Notes under the pieces: generated by a model
What the model saw: only the letters and a program-made list of their open reading frames with translations
Database searches by the model: none
What the model was told of the DNA's origin: nothing
Source of the DNA: Lentisphaerota bacterium
Lineage (GTDB): Bacteria; Verrucomicrobiota; Lentisphaeria; Oligosphaerales; JABHEG01
Length of the DNA: 41,358 bases
Direction: 5' to 3'
Assembly (NCBI GenBank): GCA_018676675.1
Contig: JABHEG010000297.1
Location: 1 to 41,358 of the forward strand
Position numbers and translations under genes: made by a program
In this document: in pieces, positions 26,543-35,122 of the stretch
Numbering within the stretch: the first letter of the stretch is position 1
Layout: every line of letters begins with the position of its first letter

Positions 26543-29500
26543 ATGAACAACACGTTTCGCGAAGCTCTGTCAATACTGGCCATGGTGTCCATCCTTGGCG
26601 CTTTCACTCCTGCCGGAGCCGACGACACGAAGCCCCTGCCCTGCGTGCATGCCTCCGATGCCCCCGTACTGGATGGGCGTCTGGACGATGCCTGTTGGGA
26701 AGCCGCTGCAGCCGCTGTCAGATTCTCGGTGATGGGTAGCGGGGGAAATGTGGCGGCCGAGAAGCAGACGACCGTAAGGACGGCCTACGACGCCCACAAT
26801 CTCTACGTGGCCGCGACCTGCATTGAACCGGAGATGGACAGGACACAGGCATCGATTAGGGCCCGGGACGGAAGTGTCTTTGACGACGACTGCCTGGAGC
26901 TGTGGCTTGACGTGAACCATGATGGAGCCACCAGCTATCACTTCGCCATCAACTCGTTGGGCACCGTGGCCGATGGCGTTTCCGATTGCCGGAAGGGCTT
27001 TCGGTATGACAGAGCGTGGAATGCGGACATCACCACCGCGGCCAGACGGCTGGACGATCGATGGATGCTCGAGATGGCGATCCCTTTCAGAGCCCTGGAC
27101 ACCCCGTCGCCGACAGAGGAGACGCTCTGGGGGTTCAACGCGGCGCGCGAGCACCGCCTGGAGGGGGCACCGACCTTCAGCACGTGGTCTGCCCTGGCCG
27201 GCCGGGCGTTCCATCAGCCGGAAGCGTTCTCCCTTCTCCGTTTCGTCGGCGCAACGGTCAGACCAAGTCTGCATGAGGTCTCGCACCTGATGTTGGCGTT
27301 ACGCAATCCGGACTTCTCTGAACGGGATACAAACGGACATCCGAGCGGGTGGTCCCTGGGGGACAACACGACGTGCGTGGAGACCGCCTACCTTTCCGGA
27401 ATCTACGTTCTGAAGACCGACTCGGATCACACGTTGGCGCGTCAACTCCTCGACCTTCGCGGTCTTGCCGGAAGGGAATACCAGTTCTCGGTTCAGGCGA
27501 AGGGCATAGGCGAGGCACGTCTTGGCCTCGTGCTTCGTCGCGCAATGGAACACGGTAAGGACGAAGAGACCAAGATACTCGACAATCAGCCGATCACGGA
27601 CACGTATGAATGGTACCGTGGCAGCGTGCGCGTCCCCCATACGGCAGATGGCGTCGTTTCGCTGGAATTGCGTCGTACCAGCCGGCAGGGAACGCTCTTG
27701 TGCAAGGGGCTCAGCGTGACCGATCCTTCAGGCTCATTCGCGGGAATCAAGGATGCCACGGATGTCTTCCCCGCACAACGCTGTGCGGTCGAGGCCCCCT
27801 TCCCCGCCTTGGGGAAGAAGTGGGGCGTTCCTTTGTGGGGTGGGCCGCTCAACGTCCTCCATGTCGCCGACGCCAACTACGGGTTGCGGGGAGGCGTGGA
27901 GTTGGGTGGCCGGCTGGAAATGGTCCTCGACCAATGCTGGGTTGCGGATGGTGTCCCGTTGGCCTATGGCGCTGAGAAGATCAACGCCAAACTGCGGGGC
28001 GACGAGCGGCCTTACGACGCCATCCTGCTCTGCACGCCTATCGTGGACAAGGCCTTCCTGCAGGCTCTCAGGCAGCAGATCCGAGCAGGAACCGGTCTGA
28101 TCCACATTCAGCGTGACGGCGACATGTTGATCGGCAAGGGCCTGGAAGATGTACTGCCACCCGCCGTAGCATTGGCAAACGCACCCCATCCCCTGGCCCG
28201 CGGAATTCCCTGGTCGCTCCTGCCCAGGACCCCGGACAACGGGGTCTACAGCGGTCGCACGGGCCAGCCGGGCGTCAAAGACCTGGGGACCGGCATGTAC
28301 GGCAAAGGTCGTGTCGTTCGGCTGGGCTACGGAGGGCCGGGCAACGTGCGCGGTGTGCTGCCGGCGACGGGCAACAACCCCGCCGATGTACACGACTGGT
28401 GGGAATATGCTTACGCGCTTGTCGCCAAGAGTGTTCTCCATGCGTCGCAACGTGCGATGCCCGCCGAGATCGGCGTGACCCAAGTCGATGGTGAAATCCT
28501 GCGGGTAAATCTCCAAGCCCATCGACTGTTCACCGGACACATCGCCCTGCGCTGGGAAGACAAGTACCACGTCGCCGACGGATACGACATGGAACAAGCT
28601 GTCGTTGTGGACGCGGAGCAGACGACCAGTGCCGCCATCCCGATCCCGGATGCGGTGCGCCGCTCCCATGGCATTCACGTCGCTGACATTCGCCTCAAAG
28701 ACAGCCGGGGAAAGACCGTCGATTGGGCAACAGCGATCTTGGACGTGAAGGGCGAAGTACGGATTGACGAGCAGCACCCTTTGGGACGAGACTGGTACAG
28801 AGACGGTGAGTTTCCCACGGGAAGCGTACGTGTGACGAGCCAGCGCGCAACTGAAGCGAACCTGGCTCTTCGGGCAGTAGTCGTCGATTCCTACGGCCGC
28901 TGTGTGTGGCAAACGGTCTCCACGATCCGGGTCGGGGCGAGAGCAGCACTGGACGTTCCCCTGCGTCCCGACATGGCCCGGTGCCAAACGATCCACCACA
29001 GCCTGCAGGTCACCCTGTTAGATAGTCAAGGCCCCCTCGACCAACGCGCATGGGACGTCTACCTCCCCGACAAATCTCGCGGGGCACTGGACGATTTTCG
29101 CTCCGGTTTTATGCCAAGCTATTGGGTCCGCACACACACGGATGCCAGCTTCACAGCATGGCTGCAACAGTTGGGATTCGGATTCGCCAGCGACGGTTCC
29201 TCGATGGAGTCGGCTCCCAGCCTCAACCTGCCGTGGCACAAGTTCTTCATCGCCTGGCGACCATTCCACCATCTCTCCGGGACACCGATCCGCAACCCCT
29301 GCCTGAGTGATCCCAACGCCCTGGAAGACACGATCGAGAAGGCGCTGAACGTGGTGAGACACTGCCGGAAGTACGGGCCGGTGTTCTACACAATCGGCGA
29401 CGAGGTCGAACTGGTCCGGGACGGGAAGGCCGAAGTCTGCTTCTCACCGCATTGTGCAGAACGGTTCAGGATATGGAGCAAGGAGCTCTACGGCAACCTG

Positions 29501-31372
29501 GAGAGAGCCAACGCCGAATGGGGCACGGAATACGGGTCATGGGAAGACATCACACCAGTTCGAGCTGGGGAAGTTCGAGAGCGAGGCAATTTCGCACTAT
29601 GGGTGGACTTTCGGATGTTCATGGAGGACGTCTGGATCGGGGCCTTCGAAGCCGTGCATGATGCCGTCAACAAGCGTTACCCCGAAGCGTTGCTCAGCTT
29701 CAGTAATCCGTTTGGCCGCAATCCGTTCAGTGGGGAAGACCACTACAAATCCGCGATGGCGGAGGACATTCACTGCAAGTATCTACGCCCGGATCTCATC
29801 AAGGAATTCCGCTCATTCAATCCGACGACGCCCATCCATTCCTTCTACGGCTACCTGGAGTCTGTCCCGTTCTGCCGCTACTTCCCCTGGCACTTTGCCC
29901 TGAACGGTGGAGACGTGCTGTCCTGGTACGATGTAGTGGGACGCCAGAACCGCTATGCCCTGTTCGATGCCACCGGGCGACATACGCCACGGAGCAAGGC
30001 TGTGGTCGAGACGACGGCCGATCTGATCACCGGGGTAGGCAAGATCCTCCGCGACTTCCCTCCCATCCCCAGCCAGGTTGCCATTCTCCATTCCCAGACA
30101 AGCCTGCACGTGTCCTGGATAGAGAGCGGCATGCAGGTCGGCACAATCCCGTGGGCCGAAAACGGAATGGATAGGCTCCCCGCATCCAATCCCTTCGGGC
30201 TCCATCACAAGAGTCGCGAAAACCTGAAAGCCATGCTCAAAGAAACGTCCCTGCAGCCCGACTTCCTGGTACCAGAGAGAATCCTGAATGGCGGCCTGGA
30301 TGGGTATCGTTTGCTGATTCTCCCCTGCTCCGTCTCACTCTCCGAACAGACGATAGCGGCAATCACCGAGTTTGTGCAGGACGGCGGTGCCGTCCTGGCA
30401 GATATGCGTGCTGGCCTCTACGACGAACACGGCAAGACGATTCCTACAAGGCCCTCGATAGAGTCCGTCTTCGGAATCAGACGGTCGGGCACTGCCTACC
30501 AATCCGCCCCAGCCGAACTCTCCTTCGGCAGGGCGTTTGCCGCCGCTCGACGCGAGCCCGACACAGATCCGGCTGTGGGCAAGGAAGACGTGACGCTCAC
30601 CACCGCTCACGCGAACGCCACCCATGCGGACGGCACGCCCGCGCTCATGGTCAACGCCTACGGCAAAGGCAAAGCCATCTACCTCAATTTTGTCCCGGAA
30701 GTCGGTCCGATGTCAGCCGAGCTGATGAGCGTAATCCTGGACGTGGCGGGAGTGAGGAGAAGTCTGCGGCTGACGAAGGGAGAACAGCAAGCAGTCGGCT
30801 ACGAGTGCTTCCAGTTCGCGCGAGGTCCTATCCGGTACGTCGGCATACTGCGCGACCTACTCCCGCCCTTGGAAGGTGAGAGATCGGGTTGGCTTGGTCC
30901 CCCATTCCGGCAAGCAACGCCAGGCAGAGAGGCCGTGTCCCTGGGACTGTCCCGGCAAGCACATGTCTATGGCGTGAGGAACGGCGAGTATCTTGGGCGC
31001 CACGAGAGACTTCTCCTCGAACTGGCCCCGGGTGAGGCCAAAGTGCTCGGGCTGTTGCCCTACACAGTAGAGGCTGTTGCCATCAGAGGTGTCAAGAAGA
31101 CATACCGACCAGGCGACGACCTGGCGTTTGAGGTCGTGATCCGCCCCGACAGCGGATCCCCGGGCGATCACACACTCAGAATTGAGATCAGGGATCCACG
31201 GGGAAAGCTGTCAACTCTCTACAGCAGGAACGTATTGGCTAGAAACGGAAGCTACCGGGCCAAGATCCCTCTGGCACTAAACGAGCTTCCGGGGATATGG
31301 ACCATCACGGTGAGTGACGTCACCACCAAGGTCCGGGAAACAGCGCGGTTTGCGTTCGAGCAAGCCGATTGA
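26543..31372 (+). CDS. Giant secreted multidomain GH42-like glycoside hydrolase
   Basis: The ATG at 26543 (AGGAG about 12 bases upstream) gives 1609 residues with a signal peptide. By residue: 30-235 is a CBM9/DOMON-like sandwich (DAPVLDGRLDDACWEAA, DDDCLELWLDVNHDG); 250-395 a CBM4/9-like jelly roll; about 430-600 a ThuA/class-I-glutamine-amidotransferase-like fold (YDAILLCTPIVDKAFLQALR); 610-840 beta domains. From about 855 to 1200 comes a TIM barrel with GH42 features: FYTIGDEVE (Asp953-Glu954, probable acid/base) and CFSPHCAERFRIWSKELYG. Glu1106 in YLESVPF is a possible nucleophile. Residues 1235-1400 match the GH42 trimerisation-type domain (LLILPCSVSLSEQTIAAITEF). Two beta domains finish the chain. 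Standard GH42 beta-galactosidases have about 650-700 residues, so this is more than twice as long. Substrate unknown. Confidence 0.82.
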   Translation: MNNTFREALSILAMVSILGAFTPAGADDTKPLPCVHASDAPVLDGRLDDACWEAAAAAVRFSVMGSGGNVAAEKQTTVRTAYDAHNLYVAATCIEPEMDRTQASIRARDGSVFDDDCLELWLDVNHDGATSYHFAINSLGTVADGVSDCRKGFRYDRAWNADITTAARRLDDRWMLEMAIPFRALDTPSPTEETLWGFNAAREHRLEGAPTFSTWSALAGRAFHQPEAFSLLRFVGATVRPSLHEVSHLMLALRNPDFSERDTNGHPSGWSLGDNTTCVETAYLSGIYVLKTDSDHTLARQLLDLRGLAGREYQFSVQAKGIGEARLGLVLRRAMEHGKDEETKILDNQPITDTYEWYRGSVRVPHTADGVVSLELRRTSRQGTLLCKGLSVTDPSGSFAGIKDATDVFPAQRCAVEAPFPALGKKWGVPLWGGPLNVLHVADANYGLRGGVELGGRLEMVLDQCWVADGVPLAYGAEKINAKLRGDERPYDAILLCTPIVDKAFLQALRQQIRAGTGLIHIQRDGDMLIGKGLEDVLPPAVALANAPHPLARGIPWSLLPRTPDNGVYSGRTGQPGVKDLGTGMYGKGRVVRLGYGGPGNVRGVLPATGNNPADVHDWWEYAYALVAKSVLHASQRAMPAEIGVTQVDGEILRVNLQAHRLFTGHIALRWEDKYHVADGYDMEQAVVVDAEQTTSAAIPIPDAVRRSHGIHVADIRLKDSRGKTVDWATAILDVKGEVRIDEQHPLGRDWYRDGEFPTGSVRVTSQRATEANLALRAVVVDSYGRCVWQTVSTIRVGARAALDVPLRPDMARCQTIHHSLQVTLLDSQGPLDQRAWDVYLPDKSRGALDDFRSGFMPSYWVRTHTDASFTAWLQQLGFGFASDGSSMESAPSLNLPWHKFFIAWRPFHHLSGTPIRNPCLSDPNALEDTIEKALNVVRHCRKYGPVFYTIGDEVELVRDGKAEVCFSPHCAERFRIWSKELYGNLERANAEWGTEYGSWEDITPVRAGEVRERGNFALWVDFRMFMEDVWIGAFEAVHDAVNKRYPEALLSFSNPFGRNPFSGEDHYKSAMAEDIHCKYLRPDLIKEFRSFNPTTPIHSFYGYLESVPFCRYFPWHFALNGGDVLSWYDVVGRQNRYALFDATGRHTPRSKAVVETTADLITGVGKILRDFPPIPSQVAILHSQTSLHVSWIESGMQVGTIPWAENGMDRLPASNPFGLHHKSRENLKAMLKETSLQPDFLVPERILNGGLDGYRLLILPCSVSLSEQTIAAITEFVQDGGAVLADMRAGLYDEHGKTIPTRPSIESVFGIRRSGTAYQSAPAELSFGRAFAAARREPDTDPAVGKEDVTLTTAHANATHADGTPALMVNAYGKGKAIYLNFVPEVGPMSAELMSVILDVAGVRRSLRLTKGEQQAVGYECFQFARGPIRYVGILRDLLPPLEGERSGWLGPPFRQATPGREAVSLGLSRQAHVYGVRNGEYLGRHERLLLELAPGEAKVLGLLPYTVEAVAIRGVKKTYRPGDDLAFEVVIRPDSGSPGDHTLRIEIRDPRGKLSTLYSRNVLARNGSYRAKIPLALNELPGIWTITVSDVTTKVRETARFAFEQAD

Positions 31373-31378
31373 GGCCAA

Positions 31379-31407
31379 TTGACAACCCCCCGCCGGGTTG
31401 GCATGTT
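31379..31407 (+). promoter_or_regulatory. Possible promoter of topB
   Basis: A perfect TTGACA (31379-31384) is followed after 17 bases by CATGTT (31402-31407), a weak -10. It lies in the 49-base gap before topB. A G/C hairpin overlaps the spacer: CAACCC and GGGTTG arms at 31383-31400 around a six-base loop. Both could be chance. Confidence 0.3.
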
Positions 31408-31421
31408 GAGAGAGACGTGCG

Positions 31422-33908
31422 ATGCGCTCCCCGTGTCGCGACGCTACTCAAGAGAGGGCCCCCACCCCGGTGATAGTCGTACTGGCAGAAAAACCGTCCG
31501 TCGCTCGTGACTTGGCCCGTTTCCTCGGGGCCAAGACGAAGCGCCAGGGATTCATGGAGGGAAATGGCTACCAAGTGACCTGGGCCTACGGACACCTGGT
31601 CACCCTCAAGGAACCGCATGACTACGATCGCGCCCTCAAGCGCTGGTCCCTTGGCCCTCTCCCAATCATACCTGACCGGTTCGGCCTGAAAGTCATCCCG
31701 ACGGCCATTGCCAAGAAGCAGTTCCGTATCGTCAAGACGCTTTTGCGCGGCGCAGACGAAGTCATCTGTGCCACGGATGCAGGACGTGAGGGAGAGCTCA
31801 TCTTCCGGTACATCCGCCAGCTGGCCGGAGCAACCAGAAAGCCGGCAAAGCGCCTCTGGCTCAGCTCCCTGACCCCCCAGGCAATCCGCAACGGATTCGA
31901 GTCCCTGCAACCACTTGACCGCTACGACGGGCTGTTTGACGCCGCCCGTTGCCGCAGTGAATCCGACTGGATAGTCGGACTCAATGCCACCCGCAACTAC
32001 ACGGTGCGCTTTGGTCACAAAGGGCAGCTGTGGAGCGTAGGAAGGGTACAAACACCCGTACTCGCAATGATCGTTGAGCGCGATGCGGAGATCGCTGCAT
32101 TCACACCAGAACAATTCTGGAACCTCCTCACGGTATACCGAGGAGTCACATTCAAGCACACGGGCAAACGCTTCGACGCCGCCGAACCAGCTGCCGAACT
32201 GCTCAGGAAGGTGCAGGGACAGCCTTTCTCGATCACCGACCTGACCACGAAAGACCAGCGTGTCCCGCCGCCCTTGCTCTACGACCTTACCGACCTGCAG
32301 CGTGACATGAATCGGCGCTTCGGCATGTCTGCATCGGCAACCCTGAAAACCGCCCAGGAACTCTACGAGAAGAAACTCCTCACCTACCCACGGACGGATT
32401 CACGTTACCTGAGCCACGACATGAAGGGACAAGTGAACAGGGCCCTCGGTGATCTGGCCGCCAGATTCGAGAAGCCGATCGGAGGGCTGGATCTCGAACG
32501 GATCGCTTTCAGCAAACGCGTGTTCAACGACGCCAAGGTCAGCGACCATCATGCCATCATCCCGACAGGGAAGCTCCCCGCGAGTCTGGGCGGCACACTC
32601 GGAAAGGTCTTCGACGCCGTTGCCACCCGCTTCATCGCTGCGTTCTACCCATGGTGCGAGAAGCGCAACACCAGCGTGAAGGGCGAAGCAGCGACTGTCC
32701 CGTTCCAGGCACGCGGCACCCAGGTGGTGAAACCGGGCTGGACGGTCCTGTACCCGAAAAGGAAATCGCCGGAACGGCGTGCCCCGGGGGCGGATGCCGA
32801 CCAGGAACTGCCCGAATTCCGCCAGGGCGAGTCCGGCCCACACGAACCATCGATCAAAGACGGAATGACGCAGCCGCCGAAGCACTATACCGAAAGCAGT
32901 CTTCTCTCCGCGATGGAGACGTGTGGGAAGTCGGTGGACGATGAAGGCCTCCGAGAAGCCCTCAAAGAACGTGGTCTCGGGACGCCAGCTACCCGGGCCC
33001 AGATCATTGAGACCCTGATCGGGCGAGTCTACATCACTCGGAACGGCAAGCAATTGCTCGCCTCCGACCTGGGGCGCTACCTCATCGCCCGAATACGGAA
33101 CCCGCAGCTCAAATCGGCCGAGCTCACCGGACAATGGGAAGAGCGCCTCAAACTGATAGAAAAGGGCACGCTCTCCGCCAGAGACTTCATGGAAGCCATC
33201 GGCGACTACACTCGGAGTATCCTGGAGGACAGTGCCCTGCCGCAAGTCGATATGACTCGGATCGGTGACTGCCCTCTCTGTGGGAACGAGATCATTGAGG
33301 GCAAGCGTGGCGTCGGTTGCTCCAAATGGAAGGAAGGCTGCCCTTTTGTTCTTTGGCACAATTACAGAGGAACGACCTTCGACGGTCAGCAGGTGCGGCA
33401 ACTCATCCAGCTCCGCGGCCTCTGCGAGCCGACCACGATCATTGACGAAGGAGGAATGCGTCAGGTCCTGCTCAACATGGACACGAAAGGGGCAATCACC
33501 GAGATCCCCGTGCCAAGCGCACCCACATCACGACAGGGCTCAGGACGCGGCAAGAAGGGCTACGCCTCTCGACGACGCCCAAAAGCAGCATCCTCGCAGA
33601 AGGATGGCTCCAATGCCCCAACAGCCCCCGCTCCCCAGACGGCCGCCCCTCTGGGAACATGCCCCGCTTGCGGGAAAGATGTGGTCGAGACAGCAAAGGC
33701 CTACGGCTGTTCAGCGTGGCGGGATGGGTGTAAGTTTGCTATCTGGAAGCGGACAGCCGGGAAGCGGATCTCACTCAAGACCGCAGAGGCCCTCTTGGCC
33801 AACGGGAAGACGACTGCACTCAAGGGATTCAAGTCCAAGGCCGGACGTCCCTTTGGGGCCCGATTGGTCATCAAAGACGGCGCTGTCGCATTCGACTTTG
33901 GCACCTGA
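31422..33908 (+). CDS. topB: DNA topoisomerase III (type IA)
   Basis: The 828-residue product is a complete type IA topoisomerase. The Toprim domain has Glu23 in LAEKPSVARDL and ATDAGREGELIFRYI (Asp119, Glu123). The nucleophile is Tyr322 in KKLLTYPRTDSRYLS. The four-domain toroid ends with LGTPATRAQIIETLIGRVYI. Two C-terminal zinc ribbons follow, near 615-645 (CPLCGNE, CSKWKEGCPF) and 746-775 (CPACGKD, CSAWRDGCKF). The enzyme decatenates and relaxes DNA with a single-strand nick. The ATG at 31422 is annotated; the GTG at 31470 would give the standard opening MIVVLAEKPSVA and may be the true start. A Ser/Pro/Ala-rich linker (about 695-740) joins the two ribbons. Its place inside a glycosidase cluster is unexpected. 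Confidence 0.95.
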   Translation: MRSPCRDATQERAPTPVIVVLAEKPSVARDLARFLGAKTKRQGFMEGNGYQVTWAYGHLVTLKEPHDYDRALKRWSLGPLPIIPDRFGLKVIPTAIAKKQFRIVKTLLRGADEVICATDAGREGELIFRYIRQLAGATRKPAKRLWLSSLTPQAIRNGFESLQPLDRYDGLFDAARCRSESDWIVGLNATRNYTVRFGHKGQLWSVGRVQTPVLAMIVERDAEIAAFTPEQFWNLLTVYRGVTFKHTGKRFDAAEPAAELLRKVQGQPFSITDLTTKDQRVPPPLLYDLTDLQRDMNRRFGMSASATLKTAQELYEKKLLTYPRTDSRYLSHDMKGQVNRALGDLAARFEKPIGGLDLERIAFSKRVFNDAKVSDHHAIIPTGKLPASLGGTLGKVFDAVATRFIAAFYPWCEKRNTSVKGEAATVPFQARGTQVVKPGWTVLYPKRKSPERRAPGADADQELPEFRQGESGPHEPSIKDGMTQPPKHYTESSLLSAMETCGKSVDDEGLREALKERGLGTPATRAQIIETLIGRVYITRNGKQLLASDLGRYLIARIRNPQLKSAELTGQWEERLKLIEKGTLSARDFMEAIGDYTRSILEDSALPQVDMTRIGDCPLCGNEIIEGKRGVGCSKWKEGCPFVLWHNYRGTTFDGQQVRQLIQLRGLCEPTTIIDEGGMRQVLLNMDTKGAITEIPVPSAPTSRQGSGRGKKGYASRRRPKAASSQKDGSNAPTAPAPQTAAPLGTCPACGKDVVETAKAYGCSAWRDGCKFAIWKRTAGKRISLKTAEALLANGKTTALKGFKSKAGRPFGARLVIKDGAVAFDFGT

Positions 33909-33946
33909 CTCCGTGAGTCGTTCTCTGACGATTGGAAACCCGCACC

Positions 33947-35122
33947 ATGCCAACCAACAGACTCGAAGACACCGTCTCACTGCCATCATACTTGCGACGC
34001 TATGCACTCCTGTATGCCATGGATCCCCGCGCTGCGGCGCTGGAGTGGTTCCAGAATGCGAAGTTCGGGCTCTTCCTGCACTACGGCGTTTACAGCCTTC
34101 TCGGCCGCGGTGAGTGGGTCATGTTCCATGAGAAGATCCATGTCGCAGAATACGAGAAGCTCAAAGCAGGTTTTACCTGTGACGGGTTTGACGCAGAGGC
34201 GATCGCCGACCTGGCTCTTGAAGCCGGAATGCAGTACATCAACATCACGACTCGTCATCACGACAGCTTCTGCCTGTTCAAAACTGCCGAAACAGATTTC
34301 AACTCTCTGAGTGCCCCGGCCGGGAGGGATCTCATCGCCGAGCTCGCAAGTGCCTGTGCGAAGCGGGATCTTGGGCTGTTCCTCTACTACAGCTACGGGG
34401 CTGACTGGCGCCACCCCTACTTCATGTCCCGGGAGAACGGATTTCACTTCGCCCGGCCTGCTTACGAAGACGACGAACCAGCCTATCTCTACACGAAAGA
34501 GGAGGACTTCGTCCATTACATCGACTTCGTCCACAACCAGCTGCGGGAACTGCTCACCCAGTACGGCTCCATTGCCGGCATCTGGTTCGACCCGATCATG
34601 GGTTACTATTTCCGCCCCGATCTCTTCCCCCTGGCCGAAACTTACGCGCTCATCCGCTCCCTTCAGCCGCAGTGCCTGATCGCCTACAAGAATGGCGCTA
34701 ATGGCGACGAAGACTTCGCATCCCCGGAACACGTCTCCGGTGACCTGGTCGCCCGTCTCAAGAAGACGAACCCGCCTCAACACGCCATTGATGTCGCCGT
34801 TCAGGCATGGAACGGTAACAAGGACAATCCACGCAACGAAATCTGCACCACCCTGACAAACCGGCACTGGGGATACTCGACACAGCCCGGCATCGAGCAC
34901 AGAGCCGCGGACGAGGTGATGGAGATGCTGGCGAACGCCCAGAGCAGCAACTGTAACCTCCTGCTCAACACCGGTCCGCTGCCGGACGGCAGCATAGATC
35001 CCACTGACGCTGCCACCCTGCGCGACGTGGGACGACGTATCGCGAAGAACGGCTTCCCCACAGGAAGACGGACCAACGCGCCGGTAACAGCCGACACGCC
35101 GGACGGCCCCCAGGCCCAATGA
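33947..35122 (+). CDS. GH29 alpha-L-fucosidase
   Basis: The ATG at 33947 gives 391 residues without a signal peptide; an upstream TTG at 33932 would add only five. The barrel begins with the GH29 hallmark WFQNAKFGLFLHYGVYSLLGRGEW and continues with GMQYINITTRHHDSFCLF. The nucleophile is probably Asp215 in IAGIWFDPIMG, where classical enzymes read WFDGG or similar. The closing segment NCNLLLNTGPLPDGSID is also standard. Family members release alpha-linked L-fucose with retention. Lacking a signal peptide and the C-terminal beta-sandwich of longer fucosidases, it probably works in the cytoplasm on imported fragments. It starts 38 bases after topB, and its stop overlaps the next start as ATGA, implying coupled translation. 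Confidence 0.92.
   Translation: MPTNRLEDTVSLPSYLRRYALLYAMDPRAAALEWFQNAKFGLFLHYGVYSLLGRGEWVMFHEKIHVAEYEKLKAGFTCDGFDAEAIADLALEAGMQYINITTRHHDSFCLFKTAETDFNSLSAPAGRDLIAELASACAKRDLGLFLYYSYGADWRHPYFMSRENGFHFARPAYEDDEPAYLYTKEEDFVHYIDFVHNQLRELLTQYGSIAGIWFDPIMGYYFRPDLFPLAETYALIRSLQPQCLIAYKNGANGDEDFASPEHVSGDLVARLKKTNPPQHAIDVAVQAWNGNKDNPRNEICTTLTNRHWGYSTQPGIEHRAADEVMEMLANAQSSNCNLLLNTGPLPDGSIDPTDAATLRDVGRRIAKNGFPTGRRTNAPVTADTPDGPQAQ

Noticed and set aside
27734..28999. 421-residue minus-strand open frame inside the giant GH42-like gene
   Set aside because: It is antisense to a continuous multidomain protein and has shadow-like composition.
31383..31400. G/C hairpin as a rho-independent terminator
   Set aside because: No T-run follows and the stem is only six base pairs; noted only under the promoter entry.
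32400..33401. 333-residue minus-strand open frame opposite topB
   Set aside because: The topB motifs on the plus strand settle which strand is coding.
33986..35119. 377-residue minus-strand open frame opposite the fucosidase gene
   Set aside because: It mirrors a clear GH29 gene almost exactly, a codon-phase artefact.
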